This document shows, in pieces, positions 33,651 through 45,407 of a DNA stretch of 64,000 bases; the first letter of the stretch is position 1, and each line of letters starts with the position of its first letter. The stretch comes from Dactylis glomerata (lineage: Eukaryota > Streptophyta > Magnoliopsida > Poales > Poaceae). The notes beneath the pieces were generated by a model, which saw only the letters and a list, made by a program, of their open reading frames with translations, did not search any database and was not told the origin of the DNA. The stretch covers positions 3,785,176 to 3,849,175 of the forward strand of contig QXEO01000222.1 in the NCBI GenBank assembly GCA_007115705.1. Reading direction: 5' to 3'. A program made the position numbers and the translations under genes.

Positions 33651-36235
33651 TGATACATCCATTTTGCATCACTATTTTGTACCATAATTTACTGTTATTC
33701 ATTGATATATTTCATATTTAGAGATGATACTTATGTTGTTTCCTCTGTTTTTTTACATGTTTGATGATCGTTGGAGGATTTGCTGTCGGAGTCAAGATTC
33801 TGCTAGAAAAGGACCGTCAAGACACCATATTTCGGAAGATCAAGAAAATTCCATAAAAATACCAGAAAATTATATATTGCCGAAAGACTCCGAAAGCCAG
33901 AAGGAGGAGGCAGGAGGAGCCAGGGGGTAGGCTCACACATAGGGGGCGCGGCCTGGCCCCTGGCCGTGCCGGCCTAGTGTGAGGCCACCCTGGCCCACTT
34001 TAGGTCTCGCCCCTGCGCGTACTTCATCGTCCCCGAAAACCTAAGTTAGGGGGGACTCAGAGATAGACACCGCCGCCTCTGCGGGGCGAAAAACACCAGG
34101 GAGAGAAAAGCTCTCCAGCAGGCAGAAATCTATCAAGGAAATTCCTTCCTGGAGAGGGGTGATCATCACCATCGTCATCACCATCGCACCGGACTTCATC
34201 GAGATCATCATCATCATCTCCATCACCAGCACCTTCATCTCCACCATCACCACACCATCCCGCTGTAACATCTTGAGTTGGATCTTGTTAAATTCTTAGG
34301 AGAAACTTTCTCGGCGTTGATTACTCTTATAGTTGATGCTATTGGGTGGAACCGTTAAATTAAGGTTTATGTTCAGATTGTTATTTACCATTATTTCACC
34401 TCTGATCATGATCCATATGATGTCTTGTGAGTAGTTCGTTTATTTCTTGAGGACATGGGAGAAGTCAAGTCGTTAGTAGTAGAATTATGTTGAGTAATAT
34501 TTAATGGTTTGATATTTATTTGTTATGGTGCTATTTCACTAGTGGTGTCATGTGAACATCGACTACATGATACTTCACCATTTGTGGGCCTAGTGAGATG
34601 CATTGTGTATTTGGCTACCAATTGTGGGGTTGCTAAAGTGACAGAAACCTAAACCTCCATTGGGAAACCATTGCACCAGGGTGCGTAGGATCTTAGAGTT
34701 TAAGGCTGTGGCTAGATTTATCTTAATTACTTTCTTGTATTTGCGGATGCTTGCAAGGGGTATAATCACAAGTGTGTATTTATCCTTGTAAGGGTAGTTG
34801 TAAGGGTAATTGCCCCTAAGTGTGTTTTTGGTAATTAATGACAATCCCTATGGACTAATGTTTTCATTGAGATTTTTGTGAAGGAATTGTTCATAGGAAT
34901 TGCTTGAAGTCCATGTGTTGGATTCAAGGCTTGGATGCCATGAAGATAAAGTTTATCCTAAGTATTGGCATCAAGATCATTGAATAGAAGAGATGAATTC
35001 ATTATGATCAAGAAGAAATAAAGATGTAGTTCTTGTGTAGAACTCATGTAATCCATGCTCTAGCTTATGTGTTAAGCCAAGGAGTTTCAAGATCTTGAGA
35101 GTTTGGCTACAAGAGAAGAATTCAAGATATGGCTCTATGTCGAGGTCATGATGGTCTCATGAGTTGAGATATGATTGATTAATACCTAGAGCATGCAATC
35201 AAATGAAGAATTCTTTATGTAGCTCAAGATATTGTGATAGAGCATGAGAAGATTCAAGGTTGACCAAGGCAAAGATCAAAGATTGGATTCTAGATTGGTC
35301 AACACATGAAGCATAAGGAATATGCCACATGGGACCAATCGGTCTTGTGGTATGGTATGGTTTGTCGATTATGCTTTGTGAACTAACCCATTACATATGT
35401 GTGTTTGTGTTGTCTATGTGGGTTAGGTATTGTGTCATGGATATGCATCACTAGTGAGATTTCATATAGCCCATGAAAGGATGACATCAAGTGGTGGTTG
35501 TCATCAAGGTTGAGATGTGCAAGTTTCAAGATAAACATCTCGAGAAGATCATATGCTTGAAGCTTGTCATCCATTTGGTGATAATGAAATTGTGAAGACA
35601 TGCCTTAGTGAAGGTATCCCATAGTGGTGTATGGGGGAGCATATTGGAAGTCTTTACGAAGCAACAATGATCAAGTGAAGCATTCTGACTTGATGAAAGC
35701 ATGAAGCATTGTCATAAAGATCAAGAGGGATGCGCAAGGAGAAGGTTTGTCCTTGCTAGGTTTTCCTTTTACCGGTCTCAAGGTGTTTGTTGGGAGACCG
35801 GGTTATAGGATAGATAGCCGCACTATCAAGAGGGGTCTTCGGTTGGGTAACTTGATCACATCGTCTTAGGGAGCTCAATCCTTTGCATACTTTGCTCCTC
35901 TCTACTTTGTTGCTTATTGGTGTTTCTCTATGTGAGGTTCTTGAGCTTGTTGTTAGCTTTCCAACAAGTCCAAGTTCATTGAAAACGGACTTCATATGCA
36001 TCTTTTATCGCGTTTTTGAGTTTGGAGGTTTTACCGGTTCTTTCTTAAAAGAGGTTTTCACCTCTTCTTATTTGGTATTTTATATCTATCTACTTCTTGG
36101 GTTTTATGGTCTCCATTGGATAGATATTTTTCTTAGCTTTTCAAAAAGACCAAGTTTGCTAAAATCTGAGTCCGGATGTGAAAGTTATCGCATTTTTTGT
36201 GAGGATTTTTTCTACCGGTTTCGAGCTCGGTTTGG

Positions 36236-36380
36236 ACCGGAAATTCAACCGGAAATCCAACCGGAAATCAACCGAAAACCTTCTGGACTGTTTTCTTCTA
36301 GGCTCGGTTTAAACCGGGAATTCAACCGGAAATTCAACTGGAAATTTCCGGTCCAACCGGGAATTCAACCGAGAATTCGA
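36236..36380 (+). repeat. Short degenerate repeats upstream of the T7 TATA box
   Basis: At least eight copies of a 10-14 bp unit near AACCGGAAATTC or AACCGGGAATTC, separated by short spacers and ending about 35 bp before the TATA box. This position and pattern are typical of LTR enhancer repeats. Confidence 0.65.
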
Positions 36381-36414
36381 GTTTCGCCCCAAACGGCTAG
36401 TTTTCTTTGAGGGC

Positions 36415-36421
36415 TATAAAA
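36415..36421 (+). promoter_or_regulatory. T7 TATA box
   Basis: TATAAAA preceded by a cluster of short AACCGGAAATTC-like repeats (about 36236-36380). This is the likely LTR promoter, so U3 is about 1.6 kb and R plus U5 about 0.9 kb. Confidence 0.6.
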
Positions 36422-38044
36422 GGGGTCTTCTTCCCCAAATGTTTTAGGGCTCTTGAGCACAAAATACACCTCCATTGTTGACCCTCTTGAGCTTTCTTCC
36501 TCCCTCTTCCCTCCAATGATTCTTGCATCTTTTTGAGGGATTTGAGAGAGGAGATCTTGATCTACAATCTCCACCAAATCATTCCTCCTCCAAGTGAGGG
36601 GAATCCTTTGAATCTAGATCTTGGAGTCATTGGTTGACCTCCACCCTTGTTCTTCCTCTCTAACTCCTCCATAGCATTTGTTGCCTTGGTGGGATTTGAG
36701 AGAGAAGGATTTGAGCACTTCCCCTTGTGTTCTTGCTTTGCATCCTTGCATAGTGTTGAGCTCTCCATTACGATTTGTTCGAGTGAGAGACCGTGAGCTT
36801 GTTACTCTTGGAGGGTGACCTCCTAGTTGGCTTAGCGGTTGGTGCCTCGGTGACCTCTTCGTGGAAGATTGTGAAGAGGCCCGGGCTTCCCCTTTGTGGG
36901 AGTTGTGAAGTGGTTTTGGAGCTTGCCATCTCCGGAGTGAAGGAAAAGCTAACCATAAGAAGGGGTCCCTAGCTTTGTGGGAGACTCGGAGAAGAAGGTG
37001 AGCCTTCGTGGTGTTCGGGGGCCTTCGTGGTTACACGCATCTCTCCAACGGTGATTAGCTTACTTTATGTAAGTGAACATCGGGATACATCTTCGTCTCT
37101 GCGTGCCTCGGTTATCTCTATACCCGAGTTTATTTCCTTGTGATAGCCATCGTGCTTAAAGTACTTATATCTTGTTTATCACTTGTGAATTATATCTTGT
37201 GCTATCTTGCTTAGCTCTAGTTGTTATTGGTGCACTTAGTTGAGCCTAGCTTATTTAGGTTTTGTGCTTGTCAAATAAACGTTAGTTTAATTCCGCATTC
37301 TTACAACCCAAATCCGTACTAGTTTTTAAAATGCCTATTAACCCCCCCCCCCTCTAGGAGACATCTCGTCCTTTCAGTAGTGCGCTAGCACATGTTCACC
37401 CCCATGACACTTATCAAACTAGTAAAGATTATTTAGCGGTATGAAGTGAAAGCACTTGACAGAAACTCCCGTATGTCCTTGAGAACGTTTGGTCATCATA
37501 AGTTACACAACCGGCTTGTCATTTGCTAAAGAAAGCATTGGGACACTTGCTGCAATTATTACTATTGTCTTTTATTTACTTGCACTTTATTTACTTGCAT
37601 TACCAAATATCCTTGAAAACCTGTTTGCTAGTATTTACACTGAAACCTTGATCAAAACCACTTGTCAACACCTTCTGCTCCTCGTTGGGTTTGACACTCT
37701 TATTTATCGAAAGTACTACGATACACCCCCTATACTTTTGGGTCATCAGCAGCCTCACCGCAGGTGGGCGCGGCCAGGCCTAGGCCGCACCCCCTGGTGG
37801 TGAGCCCAGGCCACTGCCTCCCTTCGTCTCTCCTTCTGGCTCCGTGGGTCTTTTGGCAAAATAGAATTTTTGCAATATTTTTCGGGATTTTTCCTGAAAG
37901 TTGGATTTCTGCACAAAAACAAGACACCAGAGCAATTCTGCTGAAAACAGCATGAGTTCGTGTTAGTTGTATTCAAAACACATAAATTAGAGGAGAAACA
38001 ATAGCAAAAGTGTTCGGGAAAGTAGATACATTTTGGATGTATCA

Positions 38045-39180
38045 TGCAGCAACTCGCAGGGCGCGTAGCAGCATTAAGTCAATTCATCGCACGATTAGGC
38101 AAAAAAGCTCTCCCATTCTACGCACTTATGAAAAAGTCAGATAAAAAATTTGAGTGAACAGAAGAAGCAGACGCAGCATTCTGGCAGCTGAAAAAAGTTC
38201 TCTCCACACCACCAGTGTTGGTCGCACCAAAAGAAAGGGAGCCACTACTACTATACATTGCCGCTACACACCAGGTGGTGAGCATGGTGCTAGTGGTCGA
38301 ACAAAGTGAAGAAGGGAAGGCGCATGGAGTCAAGCGACCAGTATACTTCCTCAGCAAAGTTTTATCACCATCAAAATAGTGCTATCCACATTACCAAAAA
38401 CTTGCGTACAACGTGTTCACAACAGCACGGAAATTGCGACAATACTTCACAGTCCATCCAATTGTAGTGGTTAACGAAGCTCCACTATCGAATATACTGA
38501 ACAACCCCAAAGCAACATAGCGTGTCTCCTTGTGGGGAATCAAACTTTCCCCTCGAGACATCACGTATGAGAAAAGGAAGGCCATCAAATCACAGGTTTT
38601 GCTAGATTTCACAGCAGAGTGGCTAGAATTATAGAACATAGGACCACCTGACCTATCGAGCGTGTGGACAATGTATTTAGACGGGTCCAAAAGGATCCAA
38701 GGAGCCAGAGAAGGGGTAGTATTAATATCACCACAAGGAGATAAGCTAAAATATGTGCTAAGAATGAGTTTCCTGCAAGCTTCAAACAATGAAGCCGAGT
38801 ACAAGGCTTTGTTGCATGGAATGAAGATGGCTAAAGCATGTGGCATAACTTGATTAAAAATATTTGGAGACTCAAATCTTGTGGTCCAACAAGTGATGAA
38901 TAATTGTGATGCTATCAGCGACAACATGACTGCTTACCGAAACCTGTACTACTACTTAGAAGGAACCTTTGACAGATGTGAAGTTTCACATGTCAGCAGG
39001 GCAAGTAAGAAGGAAGCCGATAATTTGGCAAACATCGGGTCCCAATGTCTGCCCATACCGCCAGGAGTTTTTTGGGAAGAAATCATCGAGAGTTCAATAA
39101 AGGAAAGCAAAAATTCGAGTTCTGGAAAACCAGGCCAGCATACAACAGCAGGCTCGAGGGCTAGCAAGACAGGAGCATAA
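38045..39180 (+). pseudogene. T8: Tat-like pol remnant, two RNase H domains
   Basis: The fragment starts inside pol where T4 inserted. The first part (38045-38640) is the RNase H that follows RT: LAGRVAALSQFIARLGKKAL, PPVLVAPKEREPLLLYIAAT. The second part (38660-39060) is the extra RNase H of the Tat clade: MYLDGSKR, ASNNEAEYKALLHG, FGDSNLVVQQV and KKEADNLAN supply the four acidic positions. In-frame stops lie at about 38155, 38377, 38518, 38632 and 38850. The RT itself lies beyond T4 and is not in the window. The second RNase H places T8 in the Tat clade (established for that clade). The product would have degraded the RNA of RNA-DNA hybrids. Confidence 0.87.
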
Positions 39181-39189
39181 AGTATGATA

Positions 39190-40457
39190 GAGCCAGAGGA
39201 GTCATGCTGGTTGAAGTAACTTGGATGCAGCCATACTTAGCATATATAGTTAACAAGACACTACCCGAAGATGTGGTTGAAGCACGAAGGATAGTACGAC
39301 GATATAAAGCTTTCGTTGTCCTACAAGGGAAGTTGTACAAGAAAAGCATAACAGGCATTTTGCAAAGATCCGTCACCCCTCAAGAAGGGCAAATCATACT
39401 AAAGGATATCCATGCAGGAGTCTGCGGTCATCACGCCAGCAACAGAGCCATAGCGGCCAAAGCCTTTCACGCAGGATTTTACTAGTTAACAGCAATAGAA
39501 GACGCAAAAGACATCGTCCGGAGATGTGAGGCTTGTCAACGATTTGCTTCTAGGCCCCATGCGCCAGCAGCAGAACTTCAGTCAAAACCATTATCTTGGC
39601 CTTTTGCACAATAGGGTTTGGACATGGTAGGCAAACTGCACAAATCGTAGCCAGGTGGGCATGTCTACATGTTGGTAGCAGTCGATAAGTTCACCAAGTG
39701 GGTTGAGGCAGCCCCAGTAACTACTCAAGATTCCACAGTAGCGATAAACTTCATCAAGTCGATAATATTTCGCTTTGGGGTTCCACATATTATCATCATG
39801 GACCCCGGCATGAACTTCACATCCAAGGAATTCAAAAAATATTGCGAGAGTATGGGAATCAAATTGAAGTTTGCATCGGTCGTGCATCCAAAGACAAATG
39901 GACAAGTCAAAAAAGCAAATGGGTTAATATGCAACGGCATTAGGAAGAGGCTACTGGCGCCCCTCGAGAAAGCCAAACACACTTGGGTAGATGAGTTACC
40001 CTCCGTGCTTTGGAGTCTCAGAACCACTCCCAATGCAGCAACTCAAGAAACACCTTTCTTTCTGGTCCATGGCGCAGAGGTCGTGCTTTCAGTCAAAATC
40101 ACTCATGAGGCTCCCAGAATTGCGGTTTATGATGAAACTACTTCTAATGAAGCACTTCAAGATGATATTGATGCACTCAACGAAGCCAGAGATGTCGCGT
40201 TGGCTAGAGCCACACAATACTAGCAGAGCCTGAGAAATTATCATAGTACTTGAGTTCGTCCCTGCTCTTTCGTAGTGGGAGATCTCATGTTACGACTCAA
40301 GAAGGACGGCCATGGCAAGTTAGAATCGCCATGGCTGGGACCTTACATAGTCACAGAAGTTATACCAGGAGGAGCGTATCGACTACAAGATAAAAAGACA
40401 GGCAAAGACGAAGGCAACCCATGAAATGCGGAGCAACTTCAGCGCTTTTATGCATAA
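39190..40457 (+). pseudogene. T8: Tat-like integrase remnant
   Basis: The frame shifts once near 39180-39200 and then runs to TAA at 40455-40457. The zinc domain has GHHASNRAIAAKAF and CEACQRF. The DDE core keeps Asp in VAVDKFTKWVEA and Asp at MDPGMNF (the family usually has DNG), but the third residue, the Glu expected in GQVERAN, is Lys (GQVKKANG), so catalysis would be lost even without the stops. Stops at 39483, 39612 and 40422 fall where the family normally has Trp (GFYW, WGLD, NPWN), that is TGG to TAG or TGA. The C-terminal part ends in EQLQRFYA. This is an old copy, broken before or after T4 inserted. Confidence 0.88.
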
Positions 40458-40920
40458 GAGGCATTGCCCTCAATGATTTTCATCGACATACATAAAACTT
40501 TGAGTTATGACCCTCTAAACCCAGAACACGAGGCCATAGGTCGAGTTTCTTGCGTCAACTCTACGATTTGTATATGTATATCAATATTTTCTGCTCAGGG
40601 GCTTCGGACTTCGAGTCATTATGATAGCAGTAAAAATAATATTGAGATCATGTTATCATGTTTTCTCATGAGTAATCATCAAGTTATCTAAATAGTGAGT
40701 TTGGCAATCCGCTACACAAAAATCGAACGATTCAGCATGAAGAAATAGCACAAGGATGCTCAAAATAATACCTCGGAACACTGGTTGTTCCCTTGGTTTT
40801 TATTGACAAGCACGCAAAAACATTGTTAATAGCAAGTGCTTATTGCTGTTATAGATGAAACTAAAGCATTACATTGCACATCGATTACATAAAATATAAA
40901 AAGTCTAGTGGAAATGCACT
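40458..40920. other. Region after T8 pol, no gene seen
   Basis: AT-rich sequence following the integrase stop. It may be the 3' part of T8. I find no partner LTR, no antisense ORF like that of T2 and no repeat. The boundary with the B3 fragment is not visible. Confidence 0.4.
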
Positions 40921-40924
40921 TCAG

Positions 40925-41200
40925 CTTCATATTTCTTCTGGCATTACGTCCCATCAAGATCTTCATGTCAAACTTTGAAGTGCCACAGTGGTAGTTGAAC
41001 AGCAAGAACCACCCCTGATGCAGATCGTAATCTTCTGCAAAACGGGGCCAGCCACCCCTGAAGAACATCTCTCCATCGCCATCATAGTATACCTCCACCT
41101 CATATGGAGATCCTTCACCAGACTCTTCTCGAAGGATGGCTTCATGAAGCTCTTGCCATCCATGAATTCGGTAAACTTTAAAGGAACATGCTGTTGCTCA
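40925..41200 (-). pseudogene. B3 DNA-binding domain fragment (REM-like)
   Basis: On the minus strand, two frames joined by a one-base shift near 41150 show the pattern of a plant B3 domain. First comes a VPLKFTEFMDGKS-like start, then EAILREESGEG, FFRGGWPRFAEDYDLHQGW and FLLFNYHCGTSKFDMKI. GGW..F...L..G..L.F.....S.F.V.I is the conserved core of the REM group (established family knowledge). B3 domains bind DNA in transcription factors. Only one domain is visible, with no clear start codon and no further exon, and the open frame runs on to 40826 without similarity. It lies between T8 and T9 and could be a remnant of a real gene or a fragment carried by a transposon. Confidence 0.68.
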
Positions 41201-41350
41201 CGACATTGAGCTCCAACAAAAGCAAAAAAAAAGAGAATATATTGCTAGAAGATGGAGGAGGAGTATTGAGGCATGCATCAGTTGCATCGAATGGCTCGTT
41301 GGCAAGAGAAGCAGAAGGTTTAGGTTTGTTCTAACTTCCCAACGGACAAC
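41201..41350. other. Short interval between the B3 fragment and T9
   Basis: On the minus strand it could be the upstream end of the B3 gene: a T-rich tract (TTTTTTTTTGC at about 41225) resembles the end of an intron. ACAAC (41346-41350) should be the target duplication of T9. Confidence 0.4.
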
Positions 41351-44300
41351 TGTAACATCCCAAGATTTTATCAAAATTTAAAGTGAAATTTTTATTTTTA
41401 TTTTTCTAGTATTGATTGAAATTTCACAGGGATTTAAAACTTTTTGAGTTTATTTAAAAGTTTTATTAGAAAACCATTTCAAACTCTTATTTATTTCTTG
41501 AAGAACCCCTTTGAGAAAACAAAATATCAAATAATATTTTCTTTCTCTTATTCAGACTTATGCAATCTTGCTTGCAAAGGAAATGAATCACAAAAGTGTT
41601 ATATTTACTAAAAGTTTGCTTCTTTCAAAACTATGATTGAGAGTGATTCTCAATTATTATTTTTATTATTCTTCTATTTTAAAAGGATCATTTTCAAACC
41701 CTAATCCAATATCTTGCTTTATGCAAATAAAGCATTTTGGCTAATTTAAAAAGATCTTCTTGAAAATGATTTTTGTCTCTGAACATATGTCACTTCCTGG
41801 TTTGAAACATTGTGTTGACTTTTAGAAGAATTTAGAAAGTGGTTTGAATTCATTTGAATCAAGTTTGCAAAAGTTATGAAATAAATAAGAAATCAGAAAA
41901 AGAAAAGGAAAGGAAACAGAAAAAAAGGCCGGGGGAAACGTTTTGGCCCGGCCAGAGATAAGTCCCATGGCCTACCTCGGACGAATACCTAATCGGTATC
42001 CCAGCTCCTCCCTCTCTCGCTGACTGGGTGGCCCCACCGATCACTATCTCCTTCCTCCTCTGAACGAACTCCTCCTCGAGCACGACGCCCCTAAGCCCTC
42101 CGATCGCATCCCCACCCGAAACCCTAGATTCCCCTCCAAGCCACCCTCGCCTATAAATAGCCGGCACCTCCTTCCTCACCTCTCTTTCCTTCTGCCCGAG
42201 TTGCGCCTCCAGGACGCTCAAATCACTCGCCGGATTCCGTGGTATCTATCGCCGTCCTTTGTTGATTACGATGCCGTCTATGAGCCCGAGCCCCTCTCTT
42301 TTCTCCCAGTCTCTTTCCCTCTCTCCGGCGCCCTCGCTAATGCTTTTCCCTTGCCAAATCTCGCAGTGAATCAACGCATTCATCCATGGCCGAAGAGCTC
42401 TGGCACTCAAAGCTTCTCCAGCCACTCCTCTGGCACATTCCAGGACGCGATTGATGTCGAGGTTCACACACTCGAGATCGCCACATCGCGCCAGACCCCG
42501 TCCGCGTATCCATCCATCCAGGAAACCTTTAGAACGCCGCCGCCATCCACTACCTGGCCGCAACCTCATCGGGATTCTTTGTCGGAACCCTAGGTGAGCT
42601 TCTCTTCCCTCTTCGTTTCCTCTCGTCCATTGGATCTGCATCTAATGGCTCAGACAGATTCACTTAACGAAGGGGTACGGGTGAATCAGATCCCTTCGAT
42701 CCACTTTAAATCCGACGGCCCCAAATCGTGATCTGAAAGAAAAGGTATCAGTGAATAGGAATCAGCCACATGTCAGCCCTAGAATCAAACAGATTTCAAA
42801 TTAGAATTTGAATCTGATTTTGTACTGAATCTTTGAAAATTCATAACTTTCAAATCATGCATCCAAAATTTACCAACTTCATATCACTAGAAAGCTAATC
42901 AAATCTAAAATCCATTAGTGCAATAATATTTCATAGTTTCAGTATTCAAATTGAATTCATTTTCAAATTGAATCAAACTTATCTGTTACCTTGTTTAATT
43001 CATATCTTTTGTTCTATGTATCCAAAAATTACAAATTTGTAGTCTTTGGAATCCTCTAATCATGTAGAACATCATAGAATCAAGAAACATCAAAGTTGAT
43101 ATGTGCACACACTTTGTGCATTCAATTTTATTCAAATCACTAATTTGATCATAATTTGAGTTCTAAAATATATTTTAGAATGCTTCCAATTGTAGCAATT
43201 TTGTTTTACTGCAAGCAATCCAGTAGCATCACTTCCAAATTTTCTTGAAACACTTCACCATTATTCAAATTCAAATATGAGAATTTGAGTATTTTCCTTC
43301 ATAGAATAATTCTATTTCTACATTAGTGAACCCTATGATCTTAGCTTGCTATTAAAGATCATTTTGATGCCACCATGACACATACCACATCTTCCTAAAA
43401 CAATCTTGTCTAGCCCACACCTATTCAAATTGTAAATTGTGTTATTTGAGTAAAGTGTGTCATGTCTCAATCATAAGTTCTACCTTTGCTATTGTGGTGT
43501 TGATTTAATTCTACCATCATAGCACATGTCCATACTCCATGTACTCAATAGAAACCTTGAACCATATTCCCAAGTATTACTCATTCATATCCACTCCTTT
43601 GCTCACTTAATCTTGTTCACATGTATTGAACTATTCAGTTAACAAATGAGTTAATTAAGTAATTCAATGCTTCATGAATTCTTGCCCAATGCCTACGTGT
43701 AATAAATGCTATTTAAGAATAATTGTTGTCACACTTATTCAATAGTATTCCTATTACACAATTTGACACTTATGTGATTCAATTCACATGAGTCATTCCA
43801 ATCTCTATTCATGCTTTTGTGAAGCATAAAGTTTGATCACTCATATCTTTCAAGTCCACCCTTCTAAAATCATTTTGACCTTGCCAATCTAAGATCTCAA
43901 ATCCAATTCTCACAATCCACAAATTCTTTTGCCATATCTTTCTATCATAATATCTTGAGAAATCTAAATTGTTTAACAAACACTTTTCAATTGTTTGTCT
44001 TGTTTTGACTATGTTGCCATTGTATGGTGTGTTTATGTTGTGTTATAGTGTGTGCGAAGAGCTACGTGCTTAGTTGAGAGAAGTGAAAAGATCGTGATCT
44101 TCAAAAAGGCAAGTTACACACATATCTTTTACCTATTTTTATTACTGCATTAGTGTTTTTAGTAGTATGCATGATAGGTGGAATTATCAAACTATTTTAC
44201 AAAATGCTAGATCCTAGTAGTGAGTAGCTATCCATGAGCCCTACCTAGTAGGATGCTAAAATACTTGAATATTGATGCCATGCTATGTTCATCTTGTCAA

Positions 44301-45391
44301 AGTTGTTTTGTGAATAAAATTAACAACTTCAACTAAAATGAACTGGGTGGATTGGTTTGATAAGAGTGCGAGGTAGGTGGATTTTGGGGCACAAGCCTTG
44401 TGGAGGTTGTGTACTCAGGATCCTGCTCGGGATGGCCACTCGGGATTAAAGAGATTACTATGTATTCCATGTTTAGAGTACTTCCAGTGTAGCCTTATGA
44501 CATTATGGGCTCTGTCTTGATTGAGTAGGATTAAGGGTTCAGCCATGGGTACTAACAGAGAGTGGTAGCAAAATATAGGGGGCACAGTCAGATCCATTTG
44601 TTTGAATGTTTTTTCTAAAAGGTCTTGTCTCATTTTATTTATGGGGGTAAAATGAGTCTTAAGGTGAAAGTGCACAACCCCTGCAGGGTGTCAAAAATCT
44701 AATCGATTAGCCGTGTCCTCGGTTATGGACAATTGAGTCTCTAGTCATGGAATGTTCGGAAGAATCTCATCACCATTTCTGAATGCTTTAAAATTTGACT
44801 AGCAACCCTTAGGCAGGAGCTCTGGGCCATACACTCCGAGGGGTGGTGGTTTCTGTTATTCCAACTTTGTTGAGTTGCGCCCAGAACTACATGCCGGCCA
44901 GTATGTAATGTATGGGGGTTGTCTTGACCCTTATAAACTAAAATTTTGAAAGAAAGTTTTAAAAGAATTGTAGGATAAAATTGGCTTTATGCAAATTAGC
45001 CTATGAGATCCACCAGCCAAATGTCATGTAGTATAGTTCTTTCACAACAGCCACCAAATATGTGTCATTTGCCAGTACGTTGTTGTATTGACCCCTATGG
45101 GGCTGCATATTCAAATGTGCAGGTTTTTATTTGAATAAGGAACGACCGGTAGGATCTCGAGTCTACATTCCAATATGTTTGCCTGTGGCACATGAAGAAG
45201 ATGGAGGCTCATTGCTACTATACTTTATGTTGTGCACTCCTAAGGTTGAAGACCTATGTAACTAGATTTACGTTATAATATTTGATGCTATTGCAGTGAT
45301 TACTATCTTTTGTACTGTGGTGCTATCTAATGATCCAGGGAGTAGCACATTAACACAAGAGTTCTGCCTTTAGCAAAAGGTAGGCGCTACA
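41351..45391 (+). mobile_element. T9: 4 kb LTR, Tekay/Del-like
   Basis: Starts TGTAACATCCCAAG and ends TAGGCGCTACA, followed three bases later by a primer site for initiator Met tRNA. LTRs of several kilobases with TGTAACATCCC ends are typical of Tekay/Del chromoviruses in grasses (from memory). A TATA box at 42152 divides it into a U3 of about 0.8 kb and an R-U5 of about 3.2 kb. The first 250 bp after the start site are C/T-rich with open frames (42201-42593) that I do not consider genes. The rest is AT-rich. The second LTR is not in the window. Confidence 0.8.
42152..42160 (+). promoter_or_regulatory. T9 TATA box
   Basis: TATAAATAG in a GC-rich setting, about 30 bp before a pyrimidine-rich stretch (42172-42200) suited as a start site. 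Confidence 0.65.
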
Positions 45392-45394
45392 GAA

Positions 45395-45407
45395 TGGTAT
45401 CAGAGCA
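45395..45407 (+). other. T9 primer binding site, initiator Met tRNA
   Basis: TGGTATCAGAGCA, the standard complement of the 3' end of plant initiator Met tRNA, 3 bp after the LTR. Confidence 0.88.

Larger units (their letters stand above)
34799..37376 (+). mobile_element. T7: 2578 bp solo LTR
   Basis: Starts TGTAAGGGTAATTGCCCC and ends ACATCTCGTCCTTTCA, with a perfect target duplication GTAGT (34794-34798, 37377-37381) inside the 3' LTR of T6. There is one LTR and no internal region, so it is a solo LTR left by recombination between the two LTRs of a former element. The C run at 37341-37352 before the end is a habit of several grass LTR families that use an initiator-Met primer (from memory). 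The open frames inside (for example 35883-36410) have no recognisable protein. It is the youngest insertion of its nest. Confidence 0.93.
24811..37748 (+). mobile_element. T6: Athila-type element with near-complete gag-pol
   Basis: The 5' LTR is 24811-26295 and the 3' LTR 33651-37748 (1515 bp after removing T7 and one GTAGT). The target duplication GCAGC (24806-24810, 37749-37753) is perfect and lies in T4. The order gag, protease, RT, RNase H, integrase and a small extra ORF is that of plant Gypsy elements. The whole gag-pol from 26423 to 31144 stays in one frame, broken by four stop codons (27992, 28379, 29345, 29795). It is the only element here with an integrase whose catalytic residues are all visible. 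This copy is inactive, but it is the best model for the autonomous partner of T3, T5 and T11. Confidence 0.96.
33651..37748 (+). mobile_element. T6 3' LTR, interrupted by T7
   Basis: TGATACATCC at 33651 to GGGTCATCA at 37748. Removing 34799-37376 and one GTAGT copy leaves 1515 bp that align end to end with 24811-26295. The palindrome is at 33932-33984. It is followed directly by GCAGC, the target duplication in T4. Confidence 0.95.
16099..38044 (-). mobile_element. T4: Athila-type LTR split into three pieces
   Basis: The segments 16099-16224, 24327-24810 and 37754-38044 join, each across a 5 bp duplication, into the right-hand two thirds of an LTR of the T3 type. The missing first third should lie beyond T2. 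The right end, ...GGATGTATCA at 38044, is the minus-strand 5' end of the LTR, followed by TGCAG (38045-38049), the presumed target duplication in T8. Three separate insertions (T2, T5, T6) hit this one LTR. It may be a 5' LTR or a solo LTR; the window cannot tell. Confidence 0.88.

Noticed and set aside
35883..36410. A 175-codon frame with a hydrophobic start in T7
   Set aside because: It is inside a solo LTR, ends in the short U3 repeats, and its second half simply translates those repeats.
42201..42641. Opposed 130-codon frames after the T9 TATA box
   Set aside because: They lie in the GC-rich start of the LTR transcript, show no domain, and are open on both strands because of composition.
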